From positions 1 through 64,000 of the forward strand of contig JACEFZ010012579.1 in the NCBI GenBank assembly GCA_014155875.1: a stretch of 64,000 bases of DNA. Direction: 5' to 3'. Position 1 is the stretch's first letter. Every line of letters begins with the position of its first letter. The notes under the pieces are model-generated. The model was not told the DNA's origin. It worked only from the letters and a program-made list of their open reading frames with translations, and did no database searches. Below are positions 51,211-64,000 of the stretch, piece after piece. A program made the translations under genes and the position numbers. The DNA comes from Cepaea nemoralis (lineage: Eukaryota; Mollusca; Gastropoda; Stylommatophora; Helicidae).

Positions 51211-51341
51211 GAAGGTTAACCCAGTCAACAAATGCCCGCAGAAGTCTGATGTATCGGCCTAACGGCGCAAGAACGCAGCTCTGCTGTAAACAGGCACAAC
51301 ACAATCACGTCCGAAAAAAGTCCGGGTGAATGCAGAAGACC
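51211..51341 (+). mobile_element. 5'-truncated I/Nimb-like LINE tail
   Basis: GGAAGGTTAACCCAGTCAAC to GTCCGGGTGAATGCAGAAG, matching the LINE 3' end. The tail is short, and I could not find a convincing target duplication. Confidence 0.82.
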
Positions 51342-51519
51342 CACCAGCCCTGGGTGGGTGACGTGGTCGGTACCACACCGGCTGCCTTTACTTCCCCATA
51401 CATTTCCTGGTTGCCAGTTTAGGCTGGGTCGACCTCAAAGACCAGGCCAGTTTACAAAATCCACTTTCATACAGATTAGAACTCATGACCTCTAAGCTGG
51501 TTGGTGCATCTAGCCACTG

Positions 51520-52915
51520 TGCTGCTGCCGTGTATGCCACTGTGCTGCCGTGTGAGCCACTGTGCTGCCGTGTGAGCCACTGTGCTGCTGTGTGAACCAC
51601 TGTGCTGCCGTGTGAGCCACTGTGCTGCTGTGTGAACCACTGTGCTGCCGTGTGTGCCACTGTGCTGCTGCCATGTATGCCTACTGTGCTGCTGCCGTGT
51701 GTGCCACTGTGCTGCTGTGTGAACCACTGTGCTGCCGTGTGAGCCACTGTGCTGCTGTGTGAACCACTGCTGCCGTGTGAACCACTGTGCTGCTGCCATG
51801 TATGCCACTGTGCTGCTGCCGTGTGTGCCACTATGCTGCCGTGTGAACCACTGTGCTGCCGTGTGAACCACTGTGCTGCCGTGTGTGCCACTGTGCTGCT
51901 GCTGTGTATGTCACTGTGCTGCTGCCGTGTGTGCCACTGTGCTGCTGTGTGAACCACTGTGCTGCCATGTGTGCCACTGCTGCTGTGTGAGCCACTGTGC
52001 TGCTGTGTGAGCCACTGTGCTGCTGTGTGAACCACTGTGCTGCCGTGTGTGCCACTGTGCTGCTGTGTGAGCCACTGTGCTGCCATGTGTGCCACTGTGC
52101 TGCTGTGTGAGCCACTGTGCTGCTGTGTGAGCCACTGTGCTGCCGTGTGTGCCACTGTGCTGCCGTGTGTGCCACTGTGCTGCTGTGTGAACCACTGTGC
52201 TGCCGTGTGAACCACTGTGCTGCCGTGTGAACCACTGTGCTGCCGTGTGAACCACTGCTGCCGTGTGTGCCACTGTGCTGCTGCCATGTATGCCACTGTG
52301 CTGCTGCCGTGTGAGTCACTGTGCTGCTGTGTGAACCACTGTGCTGCTGTGTGAACCACTGTGCTGCCGTGTGAACCACTGTACTGCCGTGTGAACCACT
52401 GTGCTGCCGCCATGTATGCCACTGTGCTGCTGTCGTGTATGCCACTGTGCTGCTGTCGTGTGTGCCACTGTGCTGCTGTGTGAACCACTGTGCTGCTGTG
52501 TGAACCACTGTGCTGCTGTGTGAACCACTGTGCTGCTGTGTGAGCCACTGTGCTGCTGTGTGCCACTATGGTGCTGTGTGAGCCACTGTGCTGCTGTGTG
52601 CCACTATGGTGCTGTGTGAGCCACTGCTGCTGTGTGAGCCACTGTGCTGCTGTGTGCCACTATGGTGCTGTGTGAGCCACTGTGCTGCTGTGTGCCACTA
52701 TGGTGCTGTGTGAGCTGCTGGGTGCCACTATGGTGCTGTGTGAGCCACTGTGCTGCTGTGTGAGCCACTATGCTGCTGTGTGAGCCACTATGGTGCTGTG
52801 TGAGCCACTGTGCTGCTGTGTGAGCCACTGTGCTGCTGTGTGCCACTATGGTGCTGTGTGAGCCACTGTGCTGGTATGTATGCCACTGTGGTACCGTTTG
52901 TGCCACTATGATTCC
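51520..52915. repeat. 20-bp minisatellite upstream of GAPDH start
   Basis: Unit ACCACTGTGCTGCCGTGTGA and variants (GAGCCACTGTGCTGCTGTGT), with occasional 23-bp forms holding an extra CTG; about 1.4 kb. Long minus-strand frames rich in His, Ser and Gln are artefacts of a unit that is not a multiple of three. It ends about 300 bases before the GAPDH exon with the start codon. Confidence 0.95.
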
Positions 52916-53211
52916 GTGTGTTTAAGATTTATCTTGGTAAAGATTTGGTGAAATATTTCAATTTATTGGAGTTCCTGTGTCATATTTGCTGTTGACTGGT
53001 GTTTGTTTGGTCTAGCCCTCCAATCTTCTTTCTCCTCCGTTAACAGAATAGTGACAATATGACAAACTAAATCCAAATGTCTGTACATAAGAGAGGTGAA
53101 TATGGAAGACTTGAAGTCTCAAAAAGATTAAGCTTAAACAGAAAATAGATTAGAACTCTATTTATATGCAAGTCCTTACAGTATTTGATTAGTCGATTTG
53201 TTATATTTCAG

Positions 53212-53259
53212 ATACCTAAACAAAAACAAAATGCCTGAACTCAAAGTTGGAATCAATGG
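53212..53259 (+). CDS. GAPDH: GAPDH exon with start codon
   Basis: The ATG is at 53231 after 19 bases of 5' UTR. The exon is preceded by an acceptor (TTATATTTCAG, ending 53211), so a non-coding first exon lies upstream. It encodes MPELKVGIN and two bases of the next Gly, then the donor GTGAGT (intron phase 2). GAPDH is the glycolytic enzyme that oxidises glyceraldehyde-3-phosphate with NAD+. This exon starts the Rossmann fold. Confidence 0.93.
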
Positions 53260-54339
<1,080 letters not shown>

Positions 54340-54374
54340 TGAGTTCCTTTTTCTATCCTCGGCAGCATCTGTAG

Positions 54375-54765
54375 TGTCTGTCATCACGTGCCATGCCAAT
54401 AAACACGGATGATCATGTTTCTCCATCTCACACGATCACCAGTCTTGGATCAGTTCTGTACTCTTGTCCTATGGCCAAGCTATCCAGGTATTTCTCTCTT
54501 TTCCTTGCTCATCGATTCGACTCGTTGATTTTGCCAGCTGTCACTAAGTTTTCTATTTTATTCCTCTCATAACATAGCCCTAAAAATCCTGACTTTATGC
54601 GTCTGATTTCTCTAATCAAATTATGGTTTTCATTTGTTGTTTCTTTCATCTTATTTGTTGTTCATCTGTCCACAGTATTTTTTGCATTAGATACTTCTCA
54701 GTTTGTCTGCTCATTGTCCATGTTTCACATTCATACAATATTTAGCAGCAGGAGTTAAATCATTT
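54375..54765 (-). mobile_element. RT-LINE fragment in GAPDH intron 2
   Basis: Runs parallel to 55440-55790: TGCCATGCCAATAAACACGG, TTTCTCCATCTCACACGATC, CTTGTCCTATGGCCA, GTTGATTTTGCCAGCTGTCA and TTGTCTGCTCATTGTCCATG. It is more decayed than the intron 3 copy and has no open frame. Confidence 0.65.
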
Positions 54766-55292
54766 CCAGGATAGGAGTTAAGGAAACTCATAGTTCAAGT
54801 AAAATATTTGGAAGAAAGTTACAGTAAAATTGATTTGGAGCAAGAGTTGCAGTAAAATCTATTTTGAGCAAGAGTTAAAGTGCTCACTGTAAAAATGCTT
54901 AGGGCTTGATGAGTTACTTTTTCATAGCATCATTTTTGGAAGAATTGTACTCAATTTTGTTCCCCCCTTCCCCTAATTTTGTGTTGTCTTTTTAACCACT
55001 GCGCTTGCTTACCTTGGCTGTCATCCTGAAATGATGTAGTAGATTTAGACTGCCTTGTCATCACAACGATAACACAAAACAACAGAAACCTGGCATGGTC
55101 ACAGTGATGGGGGAGCAGCTATATATTTCATATATACCCGAACACAAGCTTCGGGGCATTGAGTGGCTGACAAGTTACAGTATCTGTCTCACAAGTTACC
55201 AAGTTCCAATGCCAGCATAGAACTGGGAATTGTTACACAAACTTAATGTGGTTCCTGCGACAGGGTTCCTGTGTTTCTTGGTACACAGTTAA

Positions 55293-55424
<132 letters not shown>

Positions 55425-55434
55425 TAAGTCTTGT

Positions 55435-56109
55435 CTGTCTTCATCATCATCATGTGCCATACCGTTAAGCGTGGGTGGTCAAGTTTTTCTATCTCACACA
55501 ATCATTCAAGTCGTGGGTCAGCTCTGTGGTCTTGTCTTAACCATAGCCATGCCATCCAGGTATTTACTTCTTTGCCTTCCCCTTGTTCTTTTGCTCTCAA
55601 TCTTACCAGTTGTCGCCAGGTTATCCAATTTATTTCTTCTCATAATGTGGCCAAACAATTTTGACTCTACGTCGTCGTCGTCTTCTGCATTCACCCGGAG
55701 TTTTTTCACATATTTCCACAGCCATCAGATGTTTTTCAGCTTGTCTGCTCATTGTCCATGCTTCACATCCCTTCAAAAGTACAGGTTCTATTCAGCACTT
55801 TTTCTCATTGCAAATGGCATCCTTTGATTGGTCAATGTATTCCATCTTGCAAGAGGCTACCTTCGCCATGGCGATTCTTGTTCTAATCTCAAGGCATCTC
55901 CCATCAGATGTTATGACTGTTCCAAGATAATTGTACCGATTCACTTGTTTTAGAATATTCCCATTTACTTATATATTACATTGTGGTATTTCCTTCTTCC
56001 TAGTGACTATCATAATCTATGTCTTCTTACAATTTAATTCTAATCCTAATTGTTCACTGTGTGCAACAATCACATCTACTTAATGTTGCTGATCCTGATC
56101 ATTTTCTGC
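55435..56109 (-). pseudogene. RT-LINE fragment in GAPDH intron 3, 3' half
   Basis: Minus-strand reverse-transcriptase C-terminal region. Recognisable in broken frames are YNYLGTVITSDGRC, TRIAMAKVASCK and FGHIMRRNKLDNLATTGKIE with a following GRQR-KYLDGM. The upstream half, with the RT catalytic box, is at 61209-61400; the I/Nimb-like LINE separates them. A small piece at about 55667-55707 (CTTCTGCATTCACCCGGAGT) looks like a very short tail insertion of the I/Nimb family. Confidence 0.78.
56097..56109. repeat. LINE target site duplication, left
   Basis: GATCATTTTCTGC, repeated at 61209-61221 after the (GAA)n tail. Confidence 0.9.
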
Positions 56110-56429
56110 CCCCTCTGCCGTGCGTCCACCTTGACGAGGTAGAGGGGCTTGAGCGTTCCAATGACCCCAAGAGCTATGCCGACGGTAGCACAGCTACTGG
56201 TAGGGTCACCCATGTCGGACAGGTCAAGGGAGAGGGACCAGACGAAGTGACGCACAAACCTGCTGCCTTGTAGGTAGACTGGGGACAGTCAAAGGCTAGG
56301 GAAAGCATCCCGAACAAATGCTTGTCGAAATCGGATGTACTGAGCCACAGGCTTGACAAAGAAGTGCAACGTAACTTTATCATTTCATGATGCCACAGAT
56401 GAAAATTAATCAGTTATGGTGCTAATCCC

Positions 56430-59400
56430 GTGAAGTCCCATCAGGCGGTGATAGTGCCGGGCCCCCTGCCTCGAGGGGGTCCACCCATGACTACTGGTGG
56501 TCACCTTCCCCTGTGCTGTGGAGTCAAGGCACAGAGGAGTAGGTTAAGAGCTATTGACCAAACACCCCGGACACTCAACATACTACAATGGAATGCAGAA
56601 GGAGTTTATAACAAGAAAGCCTCCCTAACACAGCGTCTTCATAAAGATAGAATAGATGTGGCATGCATTCAAGAGACACACCTCAACGCCAATCGCACAT
56701 TTTCAGTCGAGGGATATCAGGCCACACGTTTCGACTGCGAAGGACACAAAGGAGGAGTTGTAATACTTACACGAAATACAATACCTTGCAGCGAAGTATC
56801 TGTGATCTCTGACAACCAAACGGAAATTATAGGTGTTGATATAATGATAAAGGACGTGAAAATAATTTACAATCTATATAGCCCGGCAGATATGGATCTT
56901 ACACTCTCAAACATGGAAATAACTGACACAAATTGCATTGTTGTCGGAGACTTTAATAGCCGTTCAGAAAGATAGGAGGAGTTGTAATACTTACACGAAA
57001 TACAATACCTTGCAGCGAAGTATCTGTGATCTCTGACAACCAAACGGAAATTATAGGTGTTGATATAATGATAAAGGACGTGAAAATAAGAATCTACAAT
57101 CTGTATAGCCCAGCAGATAAGGACCTTACACTCTCAAACATGAAAATAACTGATGCAAACTGCATTATTGTCGGAGACTTTAATAGCCGTTCAGAAAGAT
57201 GGGGATACCCAGATACTGACAAAAGAGGAGATGAAGTGGAGGACTGGGAAATAGACTCAAATCTCCATCTACTTAACAAAGCGGATGACACACCGAGCTT
57301 CTACTCCAGAAGATGGATTACCACTTCTACTTCAGACTTAGCTTTCTGCACAGGAGACATCCTCCACAAAATCGATCGCCATGTGCTTGACCAATTAGCA
57401 GGTAGTGACCACAGACCAATCAAGCTTGTAATAAATATGGAGTATGTTCCACAGGAGCAAAAGCCTTTGCCCCGTTGGAATTACAAACGAGCAGATTGGG
57501 ACAGATTTGCCATACTAACAGACAAATATTGTGAAAACGTAAATACACGATATGGCAACATGAAGCAAATGGTGGAAAGTCTAAACAGAGCAATAATACA
57601 GGCAGCCACTGAGTCTATTCCAAGAGGAGCAAGGAAAAATTACAAACCATACTGGACTGAAGAACTACAATTTTTGGAGGACAAAGTTGAAGATGCTAGG
57701 AAGACCGCAGAGAGAGAACAAACAACTGAAGCGAACATCTCTCTCAAAGCCATCTCAGCAAAATATAAAAGAACAGTAAATCAAACAAGAAGAGATTGTT
57801 GGAGGAAAAAAACAGAAAACCTGAATTTTGACAGGGATGGAAACAAACTATGGAAACTAGTGAAAGCCATGAACAATGAAGGACCTAGAAACAAACAAAT
57901 AACAATTAAACAAGGAAATGCCTTGCTTACAGGAAAAAAGGCTGCAAATGCACTAATGGAACACTATGCCAGTGCAAACCACATTGATATTACAGCCGAA
58001 CAGAAGAAAGCAATCAAAGATAAACAGATACATCATACATATACAGAGACAGCAGCAGAATATATGATGGCAAATCTAACAATGGAAGAAATGGAACAGG
58101 CAATGAATACCCTAAAAAAGAAGACATCACCAGGAAAGGATGGAATCACAAATGAAATGCTAATAGGACTAGGCACTAAGGCAAAAAAGAAACTACTAGC
58201 AGTCCTAAATTACAGCTGGAAGAGGGGAATAGTCCCACAGGCATGGAAGGAAGCTATACTAATACCAGTCCCAAAGAAAGGAAAAGACCTGGAAGAACCA
58301 AATGGCTATCGACCTATCAGTCTTCTTAGCTGTGTAGGAAAATTAATGGAACGCATTATCAATGGCAGGCTAACATGGCATCTGGAAGAAAACCAACTCT
58401 TAACACCTCACCAAGCAGGATTCAGAAAGTACAGATCTACTGAAGATCAAATAACCTATATAGCTCAGGAAATAGAGGATGCCTTCCAAGAGAAAAAGCA
58501 CACACTAGCAGTCTGGATAGATTTAGAAAAAGCATTTGATAAAGTATGGAAGGAAGGACTGAAAGTAAAACTGCAAAAAATGCATGTTTGCGGGAAAATG
58601 TACAAATGGATCAGCCACTACCTTGAGAACAGAACTGCCAGGACAAAAGTACAAGGACAAACCAGCAAAATGATGCTGTTGGAGCAAGGTGTCCCCCAAG
58701 GAGGAGTTCTTTCACCAACATTATTCCTAGCATATATAAACGACATCACGGAAAATTTTCCAGCCAGAGTACACACATCATCCTTTGCAGATGACCTAGC
58801 CATATGGACATCTGAAGAATATATTAGTACAGCTAACAGAATACAGCAAGCCCTATTAGCGCTAGAGGACTGGTCAAAATCATGGCTAGTGAAGATAAGT
58901 GAGGAGAAAACAACATGCACAGTGTTCTCCCTCTCAAATAAAACTCAGCAACCTAAGCTGGTATTGAATGGAAAAATATTGCGCCATGAAGAAAATCCAA
59001 ACTATCTAGGAGTCACCTTTGATCGTCGCCTGACATGGAAGACACAGGTTGAGAAAAATCGAACAAGAGCAAGGCAAAGAATGGCAATCATGAAAAAGCT
59101 TGCTGGTACAACATGGGGAGCAGATGAGAAAGTTCTCAAGAACTTATATACTGGGCGGATGAGGCCAGTACTGGAATATGGCATTGCAGCTTGGGCAACA
59201 GCAGCTAAGTCAAACTTTAACAAAATAAGTAGAGTCCAAAATCAAGGAATGCGAATCATAACTGGAAGCCTGAAGACAACGCCTATTAATGAATTAGAAA
59301 AGATCACTTGTTTACAACCAATGCAGGATAGAAGAGATAGCAGAGCCCAGCAACAAGCAGAAAAATTTAGAAGATTGACAGACCACCCTATGTACAAAAG

Positions 59401-60460
59401 ATTTAATGGTTTTGGAAAGGGAAGACTGAAGCGTAGCAACTTTGTAGAAACTGCAAAACGAAGGATTAGGTCAGATCCTATTCTTAACATATCAACAGTC
59501 AAGCCCATACACAATGCACACAAGTTCCCAGCTTGGAGACAGCAGCAACTGCCTGAGATGATAGAAAACATTCCTGGTATTGAGAAAAAGAACACTCAGC
59601 ATGAAACCGAAAGAAGAGAAATAACCCTAAACTACATAAAAGAACATTACCCAAGCAGGAATTGGACCCATGCATATACAGATGGATCAGCCAAAAATTC
59701 AATAGAGAATGGAGGAGGAGGAATTCTCCTAAATTTAAAAAATGGAGCGAAAAAAACACATTCAATGGCAACTGGAAAGTTTTCAAGTAACTTCAAAGCG
59801 GAGGTAGAGGCTTTGAAAACTGCAGCAGAAATGCTCCTGATGGAGGAAAATAAAGAGAAGCAAATAGCTATCTTCACAGATGCAAAGTCAGCTGTCTCAA
59901 TACTGAAGAGCAATAACAGCACAGAACTAACTGACCTAAGAGCAGCACTCCATGGTCTATGCCAGAAATCCAAAAAAGTTGTAATACAGTGGATCCCATC
60001 ACATTGCAGTATACCTGGAAACGAAGAGGCTGACAGACTGGCAAAAGAGGGCGGACGACTACCACAGCCTGACATAGACATAACCTATAATGAGGCAAAG
60101 AGGTTGATAAAAAGCACTTATAGAACCAAATGGGAATCAGAGCATCCAGGCCATCAGAAGGATGATGCATATTACAAACTCGACCGAAGAGAACAAGTAG
60201 CAATCTTCAGACTCTGCACAGGACACAACAGGCTGAAATACCACTTGTTCAATAAACTAAAGATAGGAGATACCGATGAATGTAATTGTAGAACTAGAAA
60301 AATGACAGCAAAACATTTGCTGCAGGATTGCCCAACGTATGCAGAACAGAGAAAGATATTTTGGCCCACACCTGCTTCATTTGAGGACAAGCTCTATGGA
60401 GATATCAACAAGCTAAAGTTGACCGCAGATTACTTTAACTATATACAGGTTGACATTTAA
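56430..60460 (+). pseudogene. LINE endonuclease-RT-RNase H frame, broken by duplication
   Basis: APE-type endonuclease blocks LNILQWNAEG, CIQETHLN and VVGDFNSRSER come first; then comes a stop (TAG at 56973-56975) at a tandem duplication junction. The second stretch (to 60460) repeats part of the endonuclease and continues: SDHRPIKLV, RT blocks TSPGKDG, YRPISLLS, DLEKAFDKVW, PQGGVLSPTLF, the catalytic FADD (about 58785-58796), then RNase H with D in YTDGSAK, E in KAEVEAL, D in FTDAKSA, and the final PSHCSIPGNEEADRLAKEG. A C-x-C...H...C cluster ends it (CNCRTRKMTAKHLLQDC). EN-RT-RNH order is the I superfamily layout; the Nimb assignment is by general resemblance. RT and RNase H appear intact. 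Confidence 0.9.
56751..57200 (+). repeat. 224-bp tandem duplication inside the LINE endonuclease
   Basis: The segment from GGAGGAGTTGTAATACTTAC to CGTTCAGAAAGAT occurs twice, starting at 56751 and 56975. The copies differ at several sites, including a 3-base length change (AAAATAATTTAC versus AAAATAAGAATCTAC). The offset of 224 is not a multiple of three, which adds to the stop at the junction. Confidence 0.93.
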
Positions 60461-60484
60461 AGGTGCATGAAGACCCAGAGGCAT

Positions 60485-60755
60485 GAAATGGAATATTGCT
60501 TGGATAGCAAATCCATTACGTGGAAAGTCCAAATCAAAAGCCCATTGTGTGGGCTTCATAAAAGGTGGAAAAGTGTCCTAGTGGCACGAAATGGAATATT
60601 GCTTGGATAGCAAATCCATTACGTGGAAAGTCTGAATCAAAAGCCCACTGTGTGGGCTTCATAAAAGGTGGAAAAGTGTCCTAGTGGCACGAAATGGAAT
60701 ATTGCTTGGCTAGCAAATCCATTACATGGAAAGTCCGAATCGAAAGCTCACTGTG
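60485..60755 (+). repeat. 103-bp tandem units in LINE 3' UTR
   Basis: GAAATGGAATATTGCTTGG starts at 60485, 60588 and 60691, giving two full units and a partial one. The phrase CAAATCCATTACGTGGAAAG lies in each. Confidence 0.93.
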
Positions 60756-61208
60756 TGGATGTCATCTGCAGACTGCATACTTCTGGTTTCCGGAAGAACA
60801 GCCTATGGTGAACGGAAGGCCCAATATACGGAAGTGAGGCTAAGCAGCCATGTGCAGGACGTGACGATTCCTTGGGTGAGCCCAGTACCAGAGCGCTATG
60901 TATCGGCTCTGCAAGTATGGAAGCCTCCTTGGATGGCGGGGAATGCCCATGGTCTGCCCCTGCCTTCCCTTGAGGGCTGACCAGGATCTTTGGCTGTTCT
61001 ATATGGACCAGCTGGGATGGGGGATAACACCACAACAGTGAGAGTCAAATGTCCTAAGAAACCCCCGGGAAGGTTAACCCGGTCAACAAATGCCCAGCAG
61101 AAGTCGGATGTGTCGGCCTAACGGTGCAAGAACGCAGCTCTGCTGTAAACAGGCACAACGCAATCACATCCGGAAAAAAAACTCCGGATGAACGATGAAG
61201 AAGAAGAA
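60756..61208 (+). repeat. LINE 3' terminal region with (GAA)n tail
   Basis: About 450 bases ending in GGAAGGTTAACCCGGTCAAC, TCGGCCTAACGG, AACGCAGCTCTGCTGTAAAC, CCGGATGAACG and (GAA)n. The last 130-140 bases are the part most often found alone elsewhere in the window. Confidence 0.88.
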
Positions 61209-61400
61209 GATCATTTTCTGCAATACTGTATCATCTGCACATCTTATGTTATTGATGTTACTTCCTCCAATGATGATTACTCTATCTTCTAAATTTCTGA
61301 AAATATTTTCACTGTATAGTGAAACAAGATCTGGAGACATTACACATCCCTGTCGCACACCTCTCCTAATAGGTTGATATTGACCTACTTCATTATCAAT
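61209..61400 (-). pseudogene. RT-LINE fragment in GAPDH intron 3, 5' half
   Basis: The minus strand encodes MRQGCVMSPDLVSLYSENIF and, after a short gap, NNIRCADDTVLQ with the RT catalytic ADD box. The sequence then breaks off at the I/Nimb-like LINE insertion and continues at 56109. Confidence 0.8.
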
Positions 61401-62717
<1,317 letters not shown>

Positions 62718-62929
62718 TGATACTAAAATATGAGAATGTCACTCTAAAATATAAAATATGAAAATGTCACTCGTTAGATTAACAGCAGCAGATAAGGCTA
62801 ATTGTGAGTTGATACTGAAACATGAGAATGTCATTCATTAGATTAACATAACATTTGCAAACCTTTTGTCAGAGTTTTTATTTATTTCCTTTAGTTTATT
62901 CTTTTTCATTTGTAATGTTATGTCCTAGG

Positions 62930-63000
62930 AGTGGTGGTGTAAAAGTTAGAGCACTCAGTTGCTGGCTTGTGGGTATCCATGGTTCAATTCCCCTTCAGGT
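62930..63000 (+). repeat. tRNA-derived SINE head in GAPDH intron 4
   Basis: GTGGTGTAAAAGTTAGAGCA (box A region) and ATGGTTCAATTCCCC (box B) are at tRNA-like spacing. No acceptor stem pairing or CCA context supports a real tRNA. Confidence 0.6.
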
Positions 63001-63224
63001 GAAATGTTTGAATAATAGATGTCTGGGGTTGACCTGGCCTTGTGAAATGGGCGCTGGTGGCATGATACTGACCAATTCACCCATGTAGTGTCATTTGATC
63101 AAGAAAATACTCAGCTGGCATCGGTGTGCCACTTTGACATGGGAACTGGTTCTTATGTCCTGGGGTTTGTCTGTCTTGCCTGGAACAGCTCTGACGGGCG
63201 CAACACAACCACATGTCCGAAAAC

Positions 63225-63648
63225 TCGCTGAGTGGATACCGTCTGCAAACCTGTCTGGTTTGTGCGGGAATGGCCCGGGGCAAACGAAATGACCAATATA
63301 TTGAAGTGAGGATTTAAAGCAGCCATGAGCAGGACGTGACGATTCCCTCGGTGAGCCCAGAATCAGGGCGCTATGTGTCGGCCCTGCAACTATGGAAGCA
63401 ACCTTGAATGGCGGAAAATGCTATGACTGTCCCTGCCTTCCTTTGAGGGATGACCGTTGTCTTTGACCGTTCAACCTTGGCCAGCTGGGTTGTAGATGGC
63501 ACCACAAAAGTGAGTCTCCCAGGAATGCTACCTGGTCAAAAAAGCACGCTATAGTCTGATGTGTTGGCCAACGGGTTTCTGCCCAAGGGCGCATAACAGA
63601 CACACCGCAATCACATCTGAAGAAACTCCGGATGAACGAAAAGAAGAT
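63225..63648 (+). mobile_element. I/Nimb-like LINE 3' end copy in GAPDH intron 4
   Basis: Follows 60756-61208 in order: CAGCCATGAGCAGGACGTGA, CGATTCCCTCGGTGAGCCCA, GCGCTATGTGTCGGCCCTGC, then a diverged tail TCACATCTGAAGAAACTCCG with GATGAACGAAAAGAAG. It is longer and older than the Polinton copy. Confidence 0.75.
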
Positions 63649-64000
63649 GTCCTGGGGTTTTCCCCGTTATGCATTCTTGTTTTCATTTTCGCTTAATTGT
63701 GCACGTGTGTGTCTTCATGTCTTGCTTTTCCATTCCGAAGTCATTGAAAGATTTCAGACAGCATGGATCTGTCTGTCAGTTGGTGTGTCTGTGAGTGCGT
63801 GCATTCAAACAGCTGACCATATGTTTATTGGAACCTTCCTGGACTATACTTTTCTGAACTCGTGTCTAACTATTCATGCCTGTCCAGTTGTTTAACTTAT
63901 ATGCTGGCCAATTTAACTTCTGTTGCCTGGTCAATTGTTTGACTTCATATGTCTGTTGACCTTGCGAGTTGGGTTTTTAAAGCTTGCATGTCTGGCCAGT

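Larger units (their letters stand above)
56110..61208 (+). mobile_element. I/Nimb-like LINE, 5,099 bp
   Basis: Begins CCCCTCTGCCGTGCGTCCAC and TTGACGAGGTAGAGGGGCTTG, a phrase common at the start of ORF2 leaders in this LINE group. It has an endonuclease-RT-RNase H frame, a 3' UTR with tandem units, and ends CTCCGGATGAACG with (GAA)n. The 13-bp target duplication fixes both ends. ORF1 is absent, so it is probably 5'-truncated. An internal duplication breaks the main frame. Its 3' end is the source type for the short tails at 33469, 35651, 42590, 51211 and others. Confidence 0.9.

Noticed and set aside
51388..52906. A 392-residue His/Ser/Gln-rich frame on the minus strand and relatives
   Set aside because: Product of the 20-bp minisatellite; the repeat cycles through all three frames.

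Overview
The window is eukaryotic, gene-poor and very rich in repeats. The only ordinary host genes I can support are the first four exons of a glyceraldehyde-3-phosphate dehydrogenase (GAPDH) gene on + (53212-62711, running off the right edge) and the last exon of a uracil-DNA-glycosylase-like gene on - (36479-37438). Metazoan-type GAPDH exons, TTAGGG-type telomere motifs, tRNA-derived SINE heads, Tx1-like and I/Nimb-like LINEs, a Polinton and many microsatellites suggest a lophotrochozoan animal, probably a mollusc. The species cannot be told from this.

Left third (1-18.5 kb): AT-rich satellite, SINE-like tandem units, an interstitial telomere-like tract, minisatellites and large tetranucleotide arrays, then a minus-strand Tx1-type LINE (about 12.4-17.3 kb) with an ORF1 carrying a CCHC knuckle and an endonuclease/RT ORF2 broken by one frameshift.

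Centre (18495-34737): a complete Polinton/Maverick virus-like transposon of 16,243 bp. It has about 426-429 bp terminal inverted repeats that are nearly identical, and a perfect 6-bp target duplication (AGCATC). It carries a plus-strand protein-primed-type DNA polymerase B with N-terminal zinc fingers. Facing it is a tightly packed minus-strand block: packaging ATPase, a small basic conserved protein, a hypothetical protein, integrase (one frameshift), a two-TM protein, penton-like minor capsid protein, a basic pVI/PX-like protein, double-jelly-roll major capsid protein, adenain-like protease, and a protein with a PC4-like ssDNA-binding motif. Most neighbours join by TAATG or ATGA contacts. 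A 142-bp LINE tail has landed exactly between the ATPase stop codon and the next start codon; its 12-bp target duplication left both frames intact.

Right third (34.7-64 kb): interspersed repeats, a foldback MITE, the glycosylase-like exon, two hAT-type MITEs with perfect 8-bp target duplications, a 2.4-kb minisatellite made largely of Pol III box A-like motifs, an RT-containing LINE remnant, a 20-bp minisatellite just upstream of the GAPDH start codon, then GAPDH. GAPDH intron 3 holds a nested insertion: an older RT-LINE fragment split by a 5,099-bp I/Nimb-like LINE with a 13-bp target duplication. The 3' end of that LINE matches short 5'-truncated copies scattered through the window, including the one inside the Polinton, so one LINE family links much of the repeat content.
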